From assembly GCF_037996645.1 (NCBI RefSeq), contig NZ_JBBMXV010000003.1:739010-803009 (forward strand): a stretch of 64,000 nucleotides of DNA, read 5' to 3'. The position numbers and the translations under genes were made by a program. The notes beneath the pieces were generated by a model. The model saw only the letters and a list, made by a program, of their open reading frames with translations. It searched no databases and had not been told where the DNA came from. Shown here piece after piece: positions 53,285-61,176 of the stretch; positions within the stretch are counted from its first letter, which is position 1; the number at the start of each line of letters is the position of its first letter. This DNA is from Halalkalicoccus tibetensis (GTDB taxonomy: Archaea > Halobacteriota > Halobacteria > Halobacteriales > Halalkalicoccaceae).

Positions 53285-53934
53285 CGTGCCGGCACCTCCT
53301 CCTTCGCTTCCTGCGCCCGGCGGACGAACTGGTCCACGGCCTCGTGGTCCTTCACGCCGCCCTCGCTCTCGACCCCGCTGGCGGCGTCGACGCCGAAGGG
53401 CTCCGCGCTCTCGATAGCCCGCGCGACGTTCCCGGGGGTGAGCCCGCCCGCGAGGATCACGGGGGAATCGAGCTCCCGGACGAGTTCGCCCGTCCGCTCC
53501 CAGTCGTGGGTTCGTCCGGTGCCGCCCGCCCCGCTCGCGTCGGTCGAGTCCACCAATAGGGTGTCGGCGACCGAATCGAACGCGCGGGCCTCCTCGGGCT
53601 CGCTTGCGTCGACGGACTTGATCACCGGCCGGGTGATCGTTTCCTTCACTGCTTCGAGGTCGGTGGGCTCGAACGGGCCGTGAATCTGGAGGACGTCGGG
53701 GCGGGTGCGTTCGACCAGTTCGATCGCCTCCTCGGGGGTTTCGGGCATCGTCACGAGCACGCCGGTCACGAACGGGGGGACCCCTTCGAGGAGTTCCGCG
53801 GCCCGCTCGGGATCGACGGCACGGGGGCTGTCGACGGGGACGCCGCTGATGACGCCGATCGCGTCCGCGCCGACCTCTACTGAGGCCGCGACGTCGTCCT
53901 CGCGGGCGTGCCCGCAGACCTTCACGCGGGTCAC
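53281..53934 (-). CDS. trpF: Phosphoribosylanthranilate isomerase
   Basis: Third tryptophan step. The 217-residue TIM barrel begins MTRVKVCGHAREDDVAASVE from a GTG start overlapping the trpD stop (GTGA), with the catalytic cysteine in VKVCG, DAIGVISGVPVDSPRAV, VLQIHGPFEP, the catalytic aspartate in LLVDSTDASGAGGTGRTHDW and the phosphate loop ILAGGLTPGNVARAIE plus FGVDAASGVESEGGVKD. The fold and all active-site stretches are present. Confidence 0.94.
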   Translation of the reverse strand: MTRVKVCGHAREDDVAASVEVGADAIGVISGVPVDSPRAVDPERAAELLEGVPPFVTGVLVTMPETPEEAIELVERTRPDVLQIHGPFEPTDLEAVKETITRPVIKSVDASEPEEARAFDSVADTLLVDSTDASGAGGTGRTHDWERTGELVRELDSPVILAGGLTPGNVARAIESAEPFGVDAASGVESEGGVKDHEAVDQFVRRAQEAKEEVPAR

Positions 53935-54935
53935 TGGACCACCGTCCCGCGCATCGATTCGAGCTTCTCGGCGGCGCCGCCCCCGTCGATGGCGTTGGCC
54001 GCGATTTCGGCGCCCTCCGCGAGCGAGTCGGCCTCGCCGGCGACGTAGATCGCCGCGCCCGCGTTCGCGAGGACGATCTCGCGTTTCGCACCGCCGACCT
54101 CGCCGGTGACGATCCCCTCGAGGTCCGCGGCGTTCTCCTCGGGCGTGCCGCCGGAGACCGCGCTCACGGGGTGGGATTCGAGCCCGAGGTCCGCCGGTTC
54201 GAGGCTGTACTCCTCGATTTCGTTTCCGCGGACTTCGGCGACGCGAGTCTCGCCGTGGAGTCCGATCTCGTCCATGCCCGCGCCGTGGACCACGAGCGCG
54301 CGCTCGACGTCCATGTGTGAGAGCGCGCGGGCGAGGATAGGTACCAAGACGGGGTCGTAGACGCCGACGACTTGGGCGTTCGCGCCCGCAGGATTGGTCA
54401 GCGGCCCGAGGACGTTGAACACCGTGCGCATCCCGAGCTCCTTTCGGGGACCGATGACGGCCTTCATCGCGGGGTGGAAGACGGGCGCGAGCATGAACCC
54501 GATCCCCTGGTCCTCGATCGCGCGTTCGACGGCCGGCGGTTCGGCGTCGATCTCGACGCCCAGTTCCTCCAGGACATCCGCGCTGCCCGAGTTCGAGGAG
54601 ACCGAATAGTTGCCGTGTTTCGCGACGGGGACGCCGGCGCCGCTGGCGACGATGGCGCTGGTGGTCGAGACGTTGATCGTGTCGTAGTCGTCGCCGCCGG
54701 TCCCGCAGGTGTCGACCAGCGGGGTTCTGTCGGGTGCGATGGTCCGCGCGGCCGCGCGCATCCCCTCGGCGAAGCCCGCGATCTCCTCCTCGGTCTCGCC
54801 CTTCGCGCGCAGCGCCGCGAGCAGCGCGCCGATCTGGGCCTCGGTGGCGCCCTCGAAGACCGCCGCGGCCGCCTCCCGTGCCTCGTCCTGTGTCAGGTCC
54901 TCGCCCTCGGTGACTCGCTCGATTGTGTCCTTCAT
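53931..54935 (-). CDS. trpD: Anthranilate phosphoribosyltransferase
   Basis: Second tryptophan step, joining anthranilate to phosphoribosyl pyrophosphate. The 334-residue protein has the N-terminal helical domain (VTEGEDLTQDEAREAAAAVF), the signature DTCGTGGDDYDTINVSTTSA, VAKHGNYSVSSNSGSADVLE (usual KHGNRSVSS) and VFNVLGPLTNPAGANAQVVG with VVHGAGMDEIGLHGETRVAE. First gene of trpDFEG. Just upstream a nested dyad covers the promoter, suggesting repression. Confidence 0.95.
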   Translation of the reverse strand: MKDTIERVTEGEDLTQDEAREAAAAVFEGATEAQIGALLAALRAKGETEEEIAGFAEGMRAAARTIAPDRTPLVDTCGTGGDDYDTINVSTTSAIVASGAGVPVAKHGNYSVSSNSGSADVLEELGVEIDAEPPAVERAIEDQGIGFMLAPVFHPAMKAVIGPRKELGMRTVFNVLGPLTNPAGANAQVVGVYDPVLVPILARALSHMDVERALVVHGAGMDEIGLHGETRVAEVRGNEIEEYSLEPADLGLESHPVSAVSGGTPEENAADLEGIVTGEVGGAKREIVLANAGAAIYVAGEADSLAEGAEIAANAIDGGGAAEKLESMRGTVVQ

Positions 54936-54944
54936 GAGTGATCT

Positions 54945-54988
54945 CCGATGTACGATGTCGGCTTGTAATGGACAAGTAAGTACATCGG
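54945..54988. promoter_or_regulatory. Nested dyads at the trpDFEG promoter
   Basis: Two inverted repeats are nested: CCGATGTAC (54945-54953) with GTACATCGG (54980-54988), and inside them CTTGT (54962-54966) with ACAAG (54972-54976). The inner pair overlaps the place expected for the TATA box (about 27 bases before the trpD ATG at 54935). This fits an operator for a tryptophan-responsive repressor; no regulator gene is adjacent. Confidence 0.5.
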
Positions 54989-55069
54989 CTTAAGCGTGTC
55001 GTCGCGCTTTCTTCGAGTCGAAAGCTTCAATTACTCCGGCGGGGTATCCGGAAGTGCACGAGGCAGCGA

Positions 55070-55144
55070 GGGTTGGTGGTCTAGTCAGGCTATGACACCT
55101 CCTTGACATGGAGGAGGCCGGCGGTTCAAATCCGCCCCAACCCA
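55070..55144 (+). tRNA. tRNA-Val (GAC)
   Basis: Acceptor GGGTTGG (55070-55076) pairs with CCAACCC (55137-55143), discriminator A. The anticodon arm CCTCC-TTGACAT-GGAGG contains anticodon GAC (valine). The T-arm is GGCGG-TTCAAAT-CCGCC. No intron. 75 bases. Its 3' 22 bases recur twice downstream. Confidence 0.95.
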
Positions 55145-55255
55145 TTTCTCGACGACACAACCTGACGAGCGCAGCGAGTCAGCTGCGTCGGCGGAAATGG
55201 TTACGAAGGATTTGAAGCAGGGAGTGAAACGAGCGTTAGCGAGTGGAATGACCGA

Positions 55256-55277
55256 GGTTCAAATCCGCCCCAACCCA
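55256..55277 (+). repeat. Exact copy of tRNA-Val 3' end (attachment-site scar)
   Basis: 22 bases identical to the tRNA-Val 3' end (55123-55144), 133 bases downstream in the same orientation. Together with the third copy at 55367 this is what integration or excision of tRNA-targeting elements leaves behind. The sequence between (55145-55255) is non-coding, with GAGCGCAGCGAGT-type spacer runs. Confidence 0.8.
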
Positions 55278-55366
55278 CTAATTTTGCGCCGAGCACTCTC
55301 GCGAGGCGCAAATTCGTCACGTTGGTAGGATTTGAACCCAGAGGACGAGCGGAGCGACGTTCTCGC

Positions 55367-55388
55367 GGTTCAAATCCGCCCTCACCCA
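55367..55388 (+). repeat. Degenerate third copy of tRNA-Val 3' end
   Basis: 20 of 22 bases match the tRNA-Val 3' end. It lies 111 bases after the second copy, so copies occur at 55123, 55256 and 55367. The spacer 55278-55366 shows no gene; 55389-55455 leads into the 3' end of a convergent HTH_10 regulator gene. Confidence 0.7.
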
Positions 55389-55455
55389 CTGTTCTGTACC
55401 GGGCGGTAGAGACGAAGTGTGACTGTTGTATTCAGCAGAATTGGGGAGGCCCACA

Positions 55456-56118
55456 TCACTCGTCGTCGGGCGGAGTAATGGTGAAGACGTTTTCCATTAT
55501 CAGCCTGTGAGCGCGCCGAATCCGGGCGGAGAGGGCCTGTTGGGAGATCCCGAACTCCTCGGCCAGCTCGCTTCGCGTTATTCCTCGTGGGTTCTCGTAG
55601 TATCCCCCTTCCAGTGCCGCGATGATCGTTTCATGTTGGGCCTCCGTAAGCGCTAGCTGGGACTTCGAGAAGGGACGTGAGGGACGATAGAGACGCGTGA
55701 TGTCGATCTCGAAGTCGTTATCGTGAACGTATCCACTGAACTTCGAGACGGAGTTCTCATCGTCGAACCGTAGCTGGAGCTCCCATTCCCTGTCGTGCCC
55801 CATCGCATTGAGCAGAACCGCACCCGTCTCCGTATACGCGTAAGCGACCGTTTCGACGTTCTGCACCCAGACGGCCCGGTAGAGAACGGCTTTGTTGAAC
55901 TCGTCGAGTTTGACGAGGTCATGGACTGACGGGTCGTTCCTCGCCGCCGTCTCGAACGCCTCGTGATTACCGCGTGATGCCCAGAAATAGGGCATGATCT
56001 GATCGGGGCCCTGAGCGACGAGGCGTTCGATCTCGATGAACATGCCGGGGATTCGATCTAGAGTTTCGGCGAGCGCGAAGCGCTCGGTTGGAACGGTACA
56101 CTCGACGATCACACTCAT
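55456..56118 (-). CDS. HTH_10 (bacterio-opsin activator-like) regulator
   Basis: A 220-residue haloarchaeal transcription factor: an N-terminal GAF-like/bacterioopsin-activator domain (about residues 1-155, starting MSVIVECTVPTERFALAETL) and a C-terminal HTH_10 domain (about 165-215; LTEAQHETIIAALEGGYYEN, then TRSELAEEFGISQQALSARI). The ATG is 27 bases after CTTTATATGAG on this strand (about 56143-56153). It is divergent from a clear paralog (56224-56907), with about 105 bases between, and sits next to the tRNA-Val repeat cluster. Target genes unknown. Confidence 0.9.
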   Translation of the reverse strand: MSVIVECTVPTERFALAETLDRIPGMFIEIERLVAQGPDQIMPYFWASRGNHEAFETAARNDPSVHDLVKLDEFNKAVLYRAVWVQNVETVAYAYTETGAVLLNAMGHDREWELQLRFDDENSVSKFSGYVHDNDFEIDITRLYRPSRPFSKSQLALTEAQHETIIAALEGGYYENPRGITRSELAEEFGISQQALSARIRRAHRLIMENVFTITPPDDE

Positions 56119-56223
56119 GATTCACTCTCAACACGTCTACGCCTCATATAAAGGCATTTCATATACAATCTGTGCCGATTCCCGATCCAGCGCTCTAAGC
56201 CGCCCTGTCCACAGGGGAATACC

Positions 56224-56907
56224 ATGGCGACCATCATCGAGATCCGCATACCCGTCGAGGAGTTCGCATTGGCAGAGACCATCGAGAACGCATCGGAGCT
56301 TCGTATCGAAATCGAGCAGCTCGTCGCTCAGAACTCCGAGTCGGCCATGCCGTTCGTGTGGGCCACTACCGATGATCACGCCGCCTTCGAGCGAGCACTC
56401 TCCGGTGACCCCAGCGTCGAGGAGTTCTCGGCGCTGGCCGAAACCGGCGAGGACCGACTGTATCAGTTGAGATGGGCCACCGGGGTCGAGCACGTACTCT
56501 ACCTCATCTTGAAGAAGGGGGGAGGGATACGGAACGCAAGCATACATACGAACGACGACGCATGGACTGTTCAACTACTCTGCCCTGCGCGCGATATGAG
56601 CTCGGAGATCTACGAGTTCTGTGAGGACAACGATCTCTCGCTCACCGTCGATGCTATTTATGACCTCGACGGCAATAGGGGTTCAGGACACGGACTAACG
56701 AAACGTCAATACGAGTCGCTCCTCGAAGCCGACGAGATGGGCTACTACGACGTCCCACGGCACATCACGCTCTCGGAGCTCGCAGAGCGGCTTGACGTCT
56801 CACACCAAGCTCTCTCCGAGCGCCTCCGACGTGGGCATGGCGCCCTCGTCGACCGGCATCTGAACTCGACGGGCCCGCTTCGGCTCGAAGAACCACACAA
56901 CCGGTAG
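56224..56907 (+). CDS. HTH_10 (bacterio-opsin activator-like) regulator, paralog
   Basis: A 227-residue paralog of the divergent neighbour, with the same plan: MATIIEIRIPVEEFALAETI at the start, the shared IEIEQLVAQ motif near residue 30, and a C-terminal HTH_10 domain (LTKRQYESLLEADEMGYYDV; TLSELAERLDVSHQALSERL). The two proteins are alike along their whole length, so they arose by duplication and inversion. They may control each other through the shared promoter region. GC at third positions is somewhat lower than usual for the window. Confidence 0.9.
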   Translation: MATIIEIRIPVEEFALAETIENASELRIEIEQLVAQNSESAMPFVWATTDDHAAFERALSGDPSVEEFSALAETGEDRLYQLRWATGVEHVLYLILKKGGGIRNASIHTNDDAWTVQLLCPARDMSSEIYEFCEDNDLSLTVDAIYDLDGNRGSGHGLTKRQYESLLEADEMGYYDVPRHITLSELAERLDVSHQALSERLRRGHGALVDRHLNSTGPLRLEEPHNR

Positions 56908-56966
56908 TATCGGTCCGATTCGTTCCTCCACGGGTTTCTTTACCCCCTCGCCCCCTTCCATCGGGT

Positions 56967-58292
56967 ATGCCAACTGATCTCGTGGTACCCGAGGAGACCA
57001 TCCGAGAGGCCTGCGGGGAGGTCGAGTTCCCGCGGATGGGAGTGATCGAACAGATCTGGGAGACCGACCCCATACCCACCGACGAAATCGAAGATCGAGC
57101 AGCAGCAGCGGTCGAAGAGCTCCCCTTCGACGAAGTCCCGGAGGGCGGCGAGGTGGCGATCGGCGCGGGCAGTCGAGGAATCGCGAACCTGCCCGAGATC
57201 GTTTGCGGCGTGGTCCGGGGCGTCGAGGAGTCGGGCTACGAGCCGTTCGTCTTCCCGGCGATGGGCTCTCATGGGGGTGCGACCGCGGAGGGACAGGTCG
57301 ACAAGCTCGCCACCCTCGGCGTCACCGAGGAGTCGGTCGGCTGCCCGATCCGGGCGACGATGGAGGTCGTGGAGGTCGGACGCACGCCCGAGCGCGACGT
57401 ACCCGTCTATGCCGACGCCAACGCCGTCGAGGCCGAGGCGATCGTCCCCGTGAACCGGATCAAACCCCACACGGACTTCGGCGGCGACGTCGAGAGCGGG
57501 CTCTCGAAGATGCTCGTCATCGGGATGGGCAAGCAGCGCGGCGCGAAGACCGCCCACGACTGGGCGGTCGACTGGAGCCTCCGGAACATGCTCCCCGAGA
57601 TCACCGAGATTCTCTTAGAGCGACTGCCGGTCGCCGGCGGCGTCGCGATCCTCGAGGACGAGCACGACGACACCGACAGCCTCGAGGCCATCCCTCCCTC
57701 CGGGTTCCTCAAACGCGAGGCCGAACTCCTCGAGACCGCGTGGGAACGCATGCCCAAGCTTCCGTTCGACGCTATCGACGTCCTCGTCGTCGACCAGCTG
57801 GGCAAGGACGTCAGCGGGCAGGGGATGGACACCAACGTCACCGGCCGGCGCCATTTCACCATCAACGAGCCCGAGCCCGACTCGCCCGAGGTGAAGCGGA
57901 TCTACGTGCGCGGCTTCACCGACCGGACGAAGGGTAACGCGATGGGGATGGGCCAGGCCGACTTCGCTCATCGGGACGTCTTCGAGGGGCTCGAACCCTC
58001 CAAGACCCTGATCAACGCGATCACCGCGAGCACCGTTCGCGGGGTGCGCCTCCCGCCGGTGGTCGGGAGCGATCGGGCGGGGCTGACGGCCGCCCTCGGC
58101 ACCATCGGCCCCGTGGCGGGCTCCGAGGCGCGCGTCCTCCGAGTGACGGACACGATGCGCCTCCAGCGCTGTTACGCCTCCGAGGCGCTCTGTGAGGCCG
58201 CCCGCGAACGGGAGGACCTCCGGGTCGTCAAGGAGGCGGAGGAGCTCGAATTCGACGCCGAAGGGGAGTTCGCGGCCGGCGCCCCGGAGTAG
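56967..58292 (+). CDS. LarA/DUF2088-type domain protein
   Basis: A 441-residue protein with the N-terminal fold of nickel-dependent lactate racemase (DUF2088): VAIGAGSRGIANLPEIVCGV, EPFVFPAMGSHGGATAEGQV (usual GtHr/GSHGG motif), IVPVNRIKPHTDFGGDVESG and MLVIGMGKQRGAKTAHDWAV. The histidines that bind the nickel pincer cofactor in LarA are only partly matched, so racemase activity is not certain; many such relatives have unknown substrates. It follows the HTH_10 gene on the same strand after 59 bases with its own leaderless-type start. Confidence 0.8.
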   Translation: MPTDLVVPEETIREACGEVEFPRMGVIEQIWETDPIPTDEIEDRAAAAVEELPFDEVPEGGEVAIGAGSRGIANLPEIVCGVVRGVEESGYEPFVFPAMGSHGGATAEGQVDKLATLGVTEESVGCPIRATMEVVEVGRTPERDVPVYADANAVEAEAIVPVNRIKPHTDFGGDVESGLSKMLVIGMGKQRGAKTAHDWAVDWSLRNMLPEITEILLERLPVAGGVAILEDEHDDTDSLEAIPPSGFLKREAELLETAWERMPKLPFDAIDVLVVDQLGKDVSGQGMDTNVTGRRHFTINEPEPDSPEVKRIYVRGFTDRTKGNAMGMGQADFAHRDVFEGLEPSKTLINAITASTVRGVRLPPVVGSDRAGLTAALGTIGPVAGSEARVLRVTDTMRLQRCYASEALCEAAREREDLRVVKEAEELEFDAEGEFAAGAPE

Positions 58293-58341
58293 GGGTTCGG
58301 GGCGGCGATAGGGCTTACCCGCTGGATCCCCAGCCTATCCC

Positions 58342-58641
58342 ATGCAGCTTCCCGACCCCGGCCTGCTCTTCCGGCTCGCGGTCGCGGTCTTCGTGATCGT
58401 CACGCCGACGCTGATGTTCCTCGGGCTGGTGCGCCTGCTCGAACGCGTCCGCGACGACGACCTGATCTACCGGCTCATGACCGAGGAGGAGCTCCGAACC
58501 GTCGAGCGCTCGCACTCGCTCGCGGGCTTCGTCGAGGAGGTCACCGGGACGACCCCGGGGACGGTCCGTTGTCCCGACTGCGGGGCGATCAACGCCGCGG
58601 GCATGGGGAGCTGCGTCGAGTGTGGCGCGAGGGTCGGCTGA
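58342..58641 (+). CDS. Membrane-anchored zinc-ribbon protein
   Basis: A 99-residue protein with one N-terminal helix (about residues 9-31, LFRLAVAVFVIVTPTLMFLG), a linker, and a C-terminal zinc ribbon: VRCPDCGAINAAGMGSCVEC followed by GARVG. The two CxxC knuckles should bind one zinc ion on the cytoplasmic side. Start is 27 bases after GCTTACCC (about 58312-58319). Haloarchaea have many such proteins; partner unknown. Confidence 0.8.
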   Translation: MQLPDPGLLFRLAVAVFVIVTPTLMFLGLVRLLERVRDDDLIYRLMTEEELRTVERSHSLAGFVEEVTGTTPGTVRCPDCGAINAAGMGSCVECGARVG

Positions 58642-58679
58642 CCGATAGCTTATAGGGGTGCTACCGCTTCACTCGGAGC

Positions 58680-60020
58680 ATGGCTACCGAGGTGCGCGTC
58701 GAGACGGAATCGGAGCTCGAACGGACCCTCGGACTGCGCGCGGCGCTCGCCATCGGCATCGGGACCATGATCGGGGCGGGGATCTTCGTCTTCCCGGGCA
58801 TCGCCGCCGGCCGGGCCGGCCTCGCGGCGACCGCCTCCTTCGGGATCGGCGCGGTGATCGCCCTGCTCGTCGCGCTTCCGGCCTCCGAGCTCGCGACGGC
58901 GATGCCCAAGAGCGGCGGCGGCTACTACTTCGTCTCGCGGGGCTTCGGCACGCTTCCGGGCTGTGTCGTCGGGATCAGCCTCTGGATCGGTCTGGTGTTC
59001 GCCAGCGCCTTCTACCTCGTCGGCTTCGGCGAGTACGCCGCCGCGATCGTCGGGACCGGCGGCGGGAACGTGGTGGTCGGCGTCGCCCTCCTCGGGGCGG
59101 TCGTCCTCACCGGCGTGAGCGTCGGCGGCACCGAGCGTGCGGGGGACCTCCAGAACGTCATCGTCACCCTCTTGCTCGGTATTCTCGCGGCGTTTCTCAC
59201 CTACGGCACCCTCGACTCGCTGGGCGTGATCGGGGCGACCAGCCCGCCGGAACGCTTCGCGCCCCACGGCGCCTGGCCCGTCCTGACCACCGCCGCGCTC
59301 GTCTTCACCTCCTATCTGGGGTTCGTCCAGGTCGCGACCGTCGCGGGCGACATCCGGGATCCCGGGCGGAACCTCCCGATCGCGATGGTCGGGAGCGTCC
59401 TCGTCGTCGGCGTCCTCTACGTGACGATGATCTACGTCTCGACGGCGGCCTTCGGCAGCGCCCGGCTCGCCGAGCTCGGTGAGACCGCCCCCGTCGAGGT
59501 CGCGCGCAGCTACGTCGGCACCCCCGGCGCGATCGCGATCCTCGTCGCCGGCCTGCTCGCGACGGTCTCCAGTGCGAACGCCTCGATCCTTTCCGCCTCG
59601 CGGGCGATCTACGCGCTGAGCAACGACGCGCTCCTCCCCGACGAGGCGGGCCGGCTCAACCGACGCTACAGCACCCCACACGTCGCGATCCTACTCGCGG
59701 GCGGGCCGGTGATCGTTCTCGTGCTGTTCGGCCCCGTCGAGACCCTCGCGGAGGTGGCCTCCTTCCTCCATCTGGTGATGTACGGGCTGATCTGCCTGAC
59801 GCTGATCGAGCTCCGCCGGAGCGACCCCGACTGGTACGACCCGGTCTTCCGGGCGCCCGGCTACCCCGTCCTTCCGGCGATCGGCGCGCTCGCCAGCTTC
59901 GGGCTGATCGCCTTCATGGCGCCCGCCTCGCAGGTCGTCGGGCTCCTCGTGCTCGCGACGGCGGCGGGCTGGTACCTGCTCTACGGCCGCGAGGTCTCGC
60001 TCCGGGGTGTCCACGGATGA
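58680..60020 (+). CDS. APC family amino-acid permease
   Basis: A 446-residue amino acid/polyamine/organocation transporter with twelve helices. Motifs: [20 protein letters not shown] (helix 1 unwound glycine motif), [20 protein letters not shown] and [20 protein letters not shown]. Substrate not determined. Start ATG 58680 is 27 bases after CTTATAGGG (58649-58657). The following UspA gene begins four bases before its stop, so they form a coupled pair; APC-UspA pairs are frequent in haloarchaea. Confidence 0.92.
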   Translation: MATEVRVETESELERTLGLRAALAIGIGTMIGAGIFVFPGIAAGRAGLAATASFGIGAVIALLVALPASELATAMPKSGGGYYFVSRGFGTLPGCVVGISLWIGLVFASAFYLVGFGEYAAAIVGTGGGNVVVGVALLGAVVLTGVSVGGTERAGDLQNVIVTLLLGILAAFLTYGTLDSLGVIGATSPPERFAPHGAWPVLTTAALVFTSYLGFVQVATVAGDIRDPGRNLPIAMVGSVLVVGVLYVTMIYVSTAAFGSARLAELGETAPVEVARSYVGTPGAIAILVAGLLATVSSANASILSASRAIYALSNDALLPDEAGRLNRRYSTPHVAILLAGGPVIVLVLFGPVETLAEVASFLHLVMYGLICLTLIELRRSDPDWYDPVFRAPGYPVLPAIGALASFGLIAFMAPASQVVGLLVLATAAGWYLLYGREVSLRGVHG

Positions 60021-60799
60021 GCCCGGACCCCGACGCTTCCCGGTCGGTCGGGGCCGACCCGACCCGGTTCCGGGTGCTCGTCCCGATCGACGCCTCGCGC
60101 GACGTCGAGCCGTCGCCCCATCTCTACCGGCTCCTCGAGGCGTTCGACCCCGTCGTCCTGGGCTACTACCCGATCCCCGAGCAGACCACCCCCGAACAGG
60201 CCCGGGGGGAGTTCGAGGACGAGGCCGTCGACCGCGTCGAGGGGGTCCTCGCGCCCCTGCTCGCCGACCGGGCCGGCGTCGAGTCGCTGCTCGTGTTCAC
60301 GCCCGACCGGGTCGAGACGATCGAGCGGGTGGCCGAGGAGTACGCCTGCGACGCGGTGCTCGCACCGGGGGCGATCGAGCGCCTCGAGCGCGTGCTCGTC
60401 CCGGTCCGGGGGGGAACGAACGTCGGGCGGATCGTCGCGTTCGTCGACGCGCTGGTCGAGGAGGTCACCGTCGGGGTGACGCTGCTTCACGTCGCGCCCG
60501 AGGAGGACCGCCGCGAGGAGAGCGAGCTGGTCCTGCGTGGGGCCCGCGAGCGCCTCGTCGAGCAGGGACTCGACCCCGGATTGTTCGACCTCGAGGTCCG
60601 CGTCGCGGATCGCCCGATCCCCGCCATCGCCGAGGTGGCGGCGACCCACGACGCGGTCGTGATCGGCGAGACCGAGCCCTCGATCAGGGACCGCCTCCTC
60701 GGGGACCGACCCGAGCGGCTCGTCGAGGCGGTGGGCTGTCCCGTGCTGATCGTCCGGCGGGATCACGACGAGTCGGTGTCGGGTTCCGAGACGTCGTGA
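60017..60799 (+). CDS. Universal stress protein (two UspA domains, one degenerate)
   Basis: A 260-residue protein with an N-terminal UspA-like half (about residues 20-120, [20 protein letters not shown]) and a C-terminal half beginning [20 protein letters not shown] and ending [13 protein letters not shown]. The usual ATP-binding GxxGxS loop is not obvious ([20 protein letters not shown] partly fits). It overlaps the APC permease gene by four bases and probably regulates that transporter. The 3' end overlaps the convergent lycopene-cyclase-like gene by 37 bases. Confidence 0.88.
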   Translation: MSPDPDASRSVGADPTRFRVLVPIDASRDVEPSPHLYRLLEAFDPVVLGYYPIPEQTTPEQARGEFEDEAVDRVEGVLAPLLADRAGVESLLVFTPDRVETIERVAEEYACDAVLAPGAIERLERVLVPVRGGTNVGRIVAFVDALVEEVTVGVTLLHVAPEEDRREESELVLRGARERLVEQGLDPGLFDLEVRVADRPIPAIAEVAATHDAVVIGETEPSIRDRLLGDRPERLVEAVGCPVLIVRRDHDESVSGSETS

Positions 60800-61086
60800 A
60801 GCGTCTCGTGAAATCCGAGCACGAGCGAGGGGACGACGACGATGAAGCAGTGTTCCTCGATGGGGATGCCCGCGACCTCGTAGCCCGTCCGCTCGACGAT
60901 GTCGAAGACGCCGACCTCGAGGGTGTACCAGTCCCAGAAGTACGCGACCGGATAGAGCACCGCGATCGTCTTCGCGGCGCGTCCGAGCGCGCCCGCCCGG
61001 CGGAGCAACAGCCCGGCGATCGCGCCCCAGAAGACGATCGTGGCGAGATACGTGTAGCGTCCGAGGACGGTGATGTCGAACCGCAT
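60763..61086 (-). CDS. Lycopene cyclase-like half-domain membrane protein
   Basis: A 107-residue membrane protein with three hydrophobic helices. It begins MRFDITVLGRYTYLATIVFW and contains AVLYPVAYFWDWYTLEVGVF followed by AGIPIEEHCFIVVVPSLVLG. The Pro-Ile-Glu-Glu motif before a helix, and the W/Y-rich helix, match one half of the CrtYc/CrtYd-type lycopene cyclase, which normally has two such halves fused (CrtY of haloarchaea). A single half could work as a dimer or have taken another role. Start is 27 bases after CGTTTAGCAC on this strand (about 61110-61119). Confidence 0.7.
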   Translation of the reverse strand: MRFDITVLGRYTYLATIVFWGAIAGLLLRRAGALGRAAKTIAVLYPVAYFWDWYTLEVGVFDIVERTGYEVAGIPIEEHCFIVVVPSLVLGFHETLHDVSEPDTDSS

Positions 61087-61176
61087 ACCGCATACGAGGG
61101 GTGGGGAGTGCTAAACGGTATCGCCGTGCGAATGACTAACGTTGATTACGGTGGACGGCGAAGTTCGAACGAGACG

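Noticed and set aside
55201-55510. Short frames containing GGFEPR-type peptides near tRNA-Val
   Set aside because: These peptides are the translation of tRNA 3'-end copies, a known artefact.
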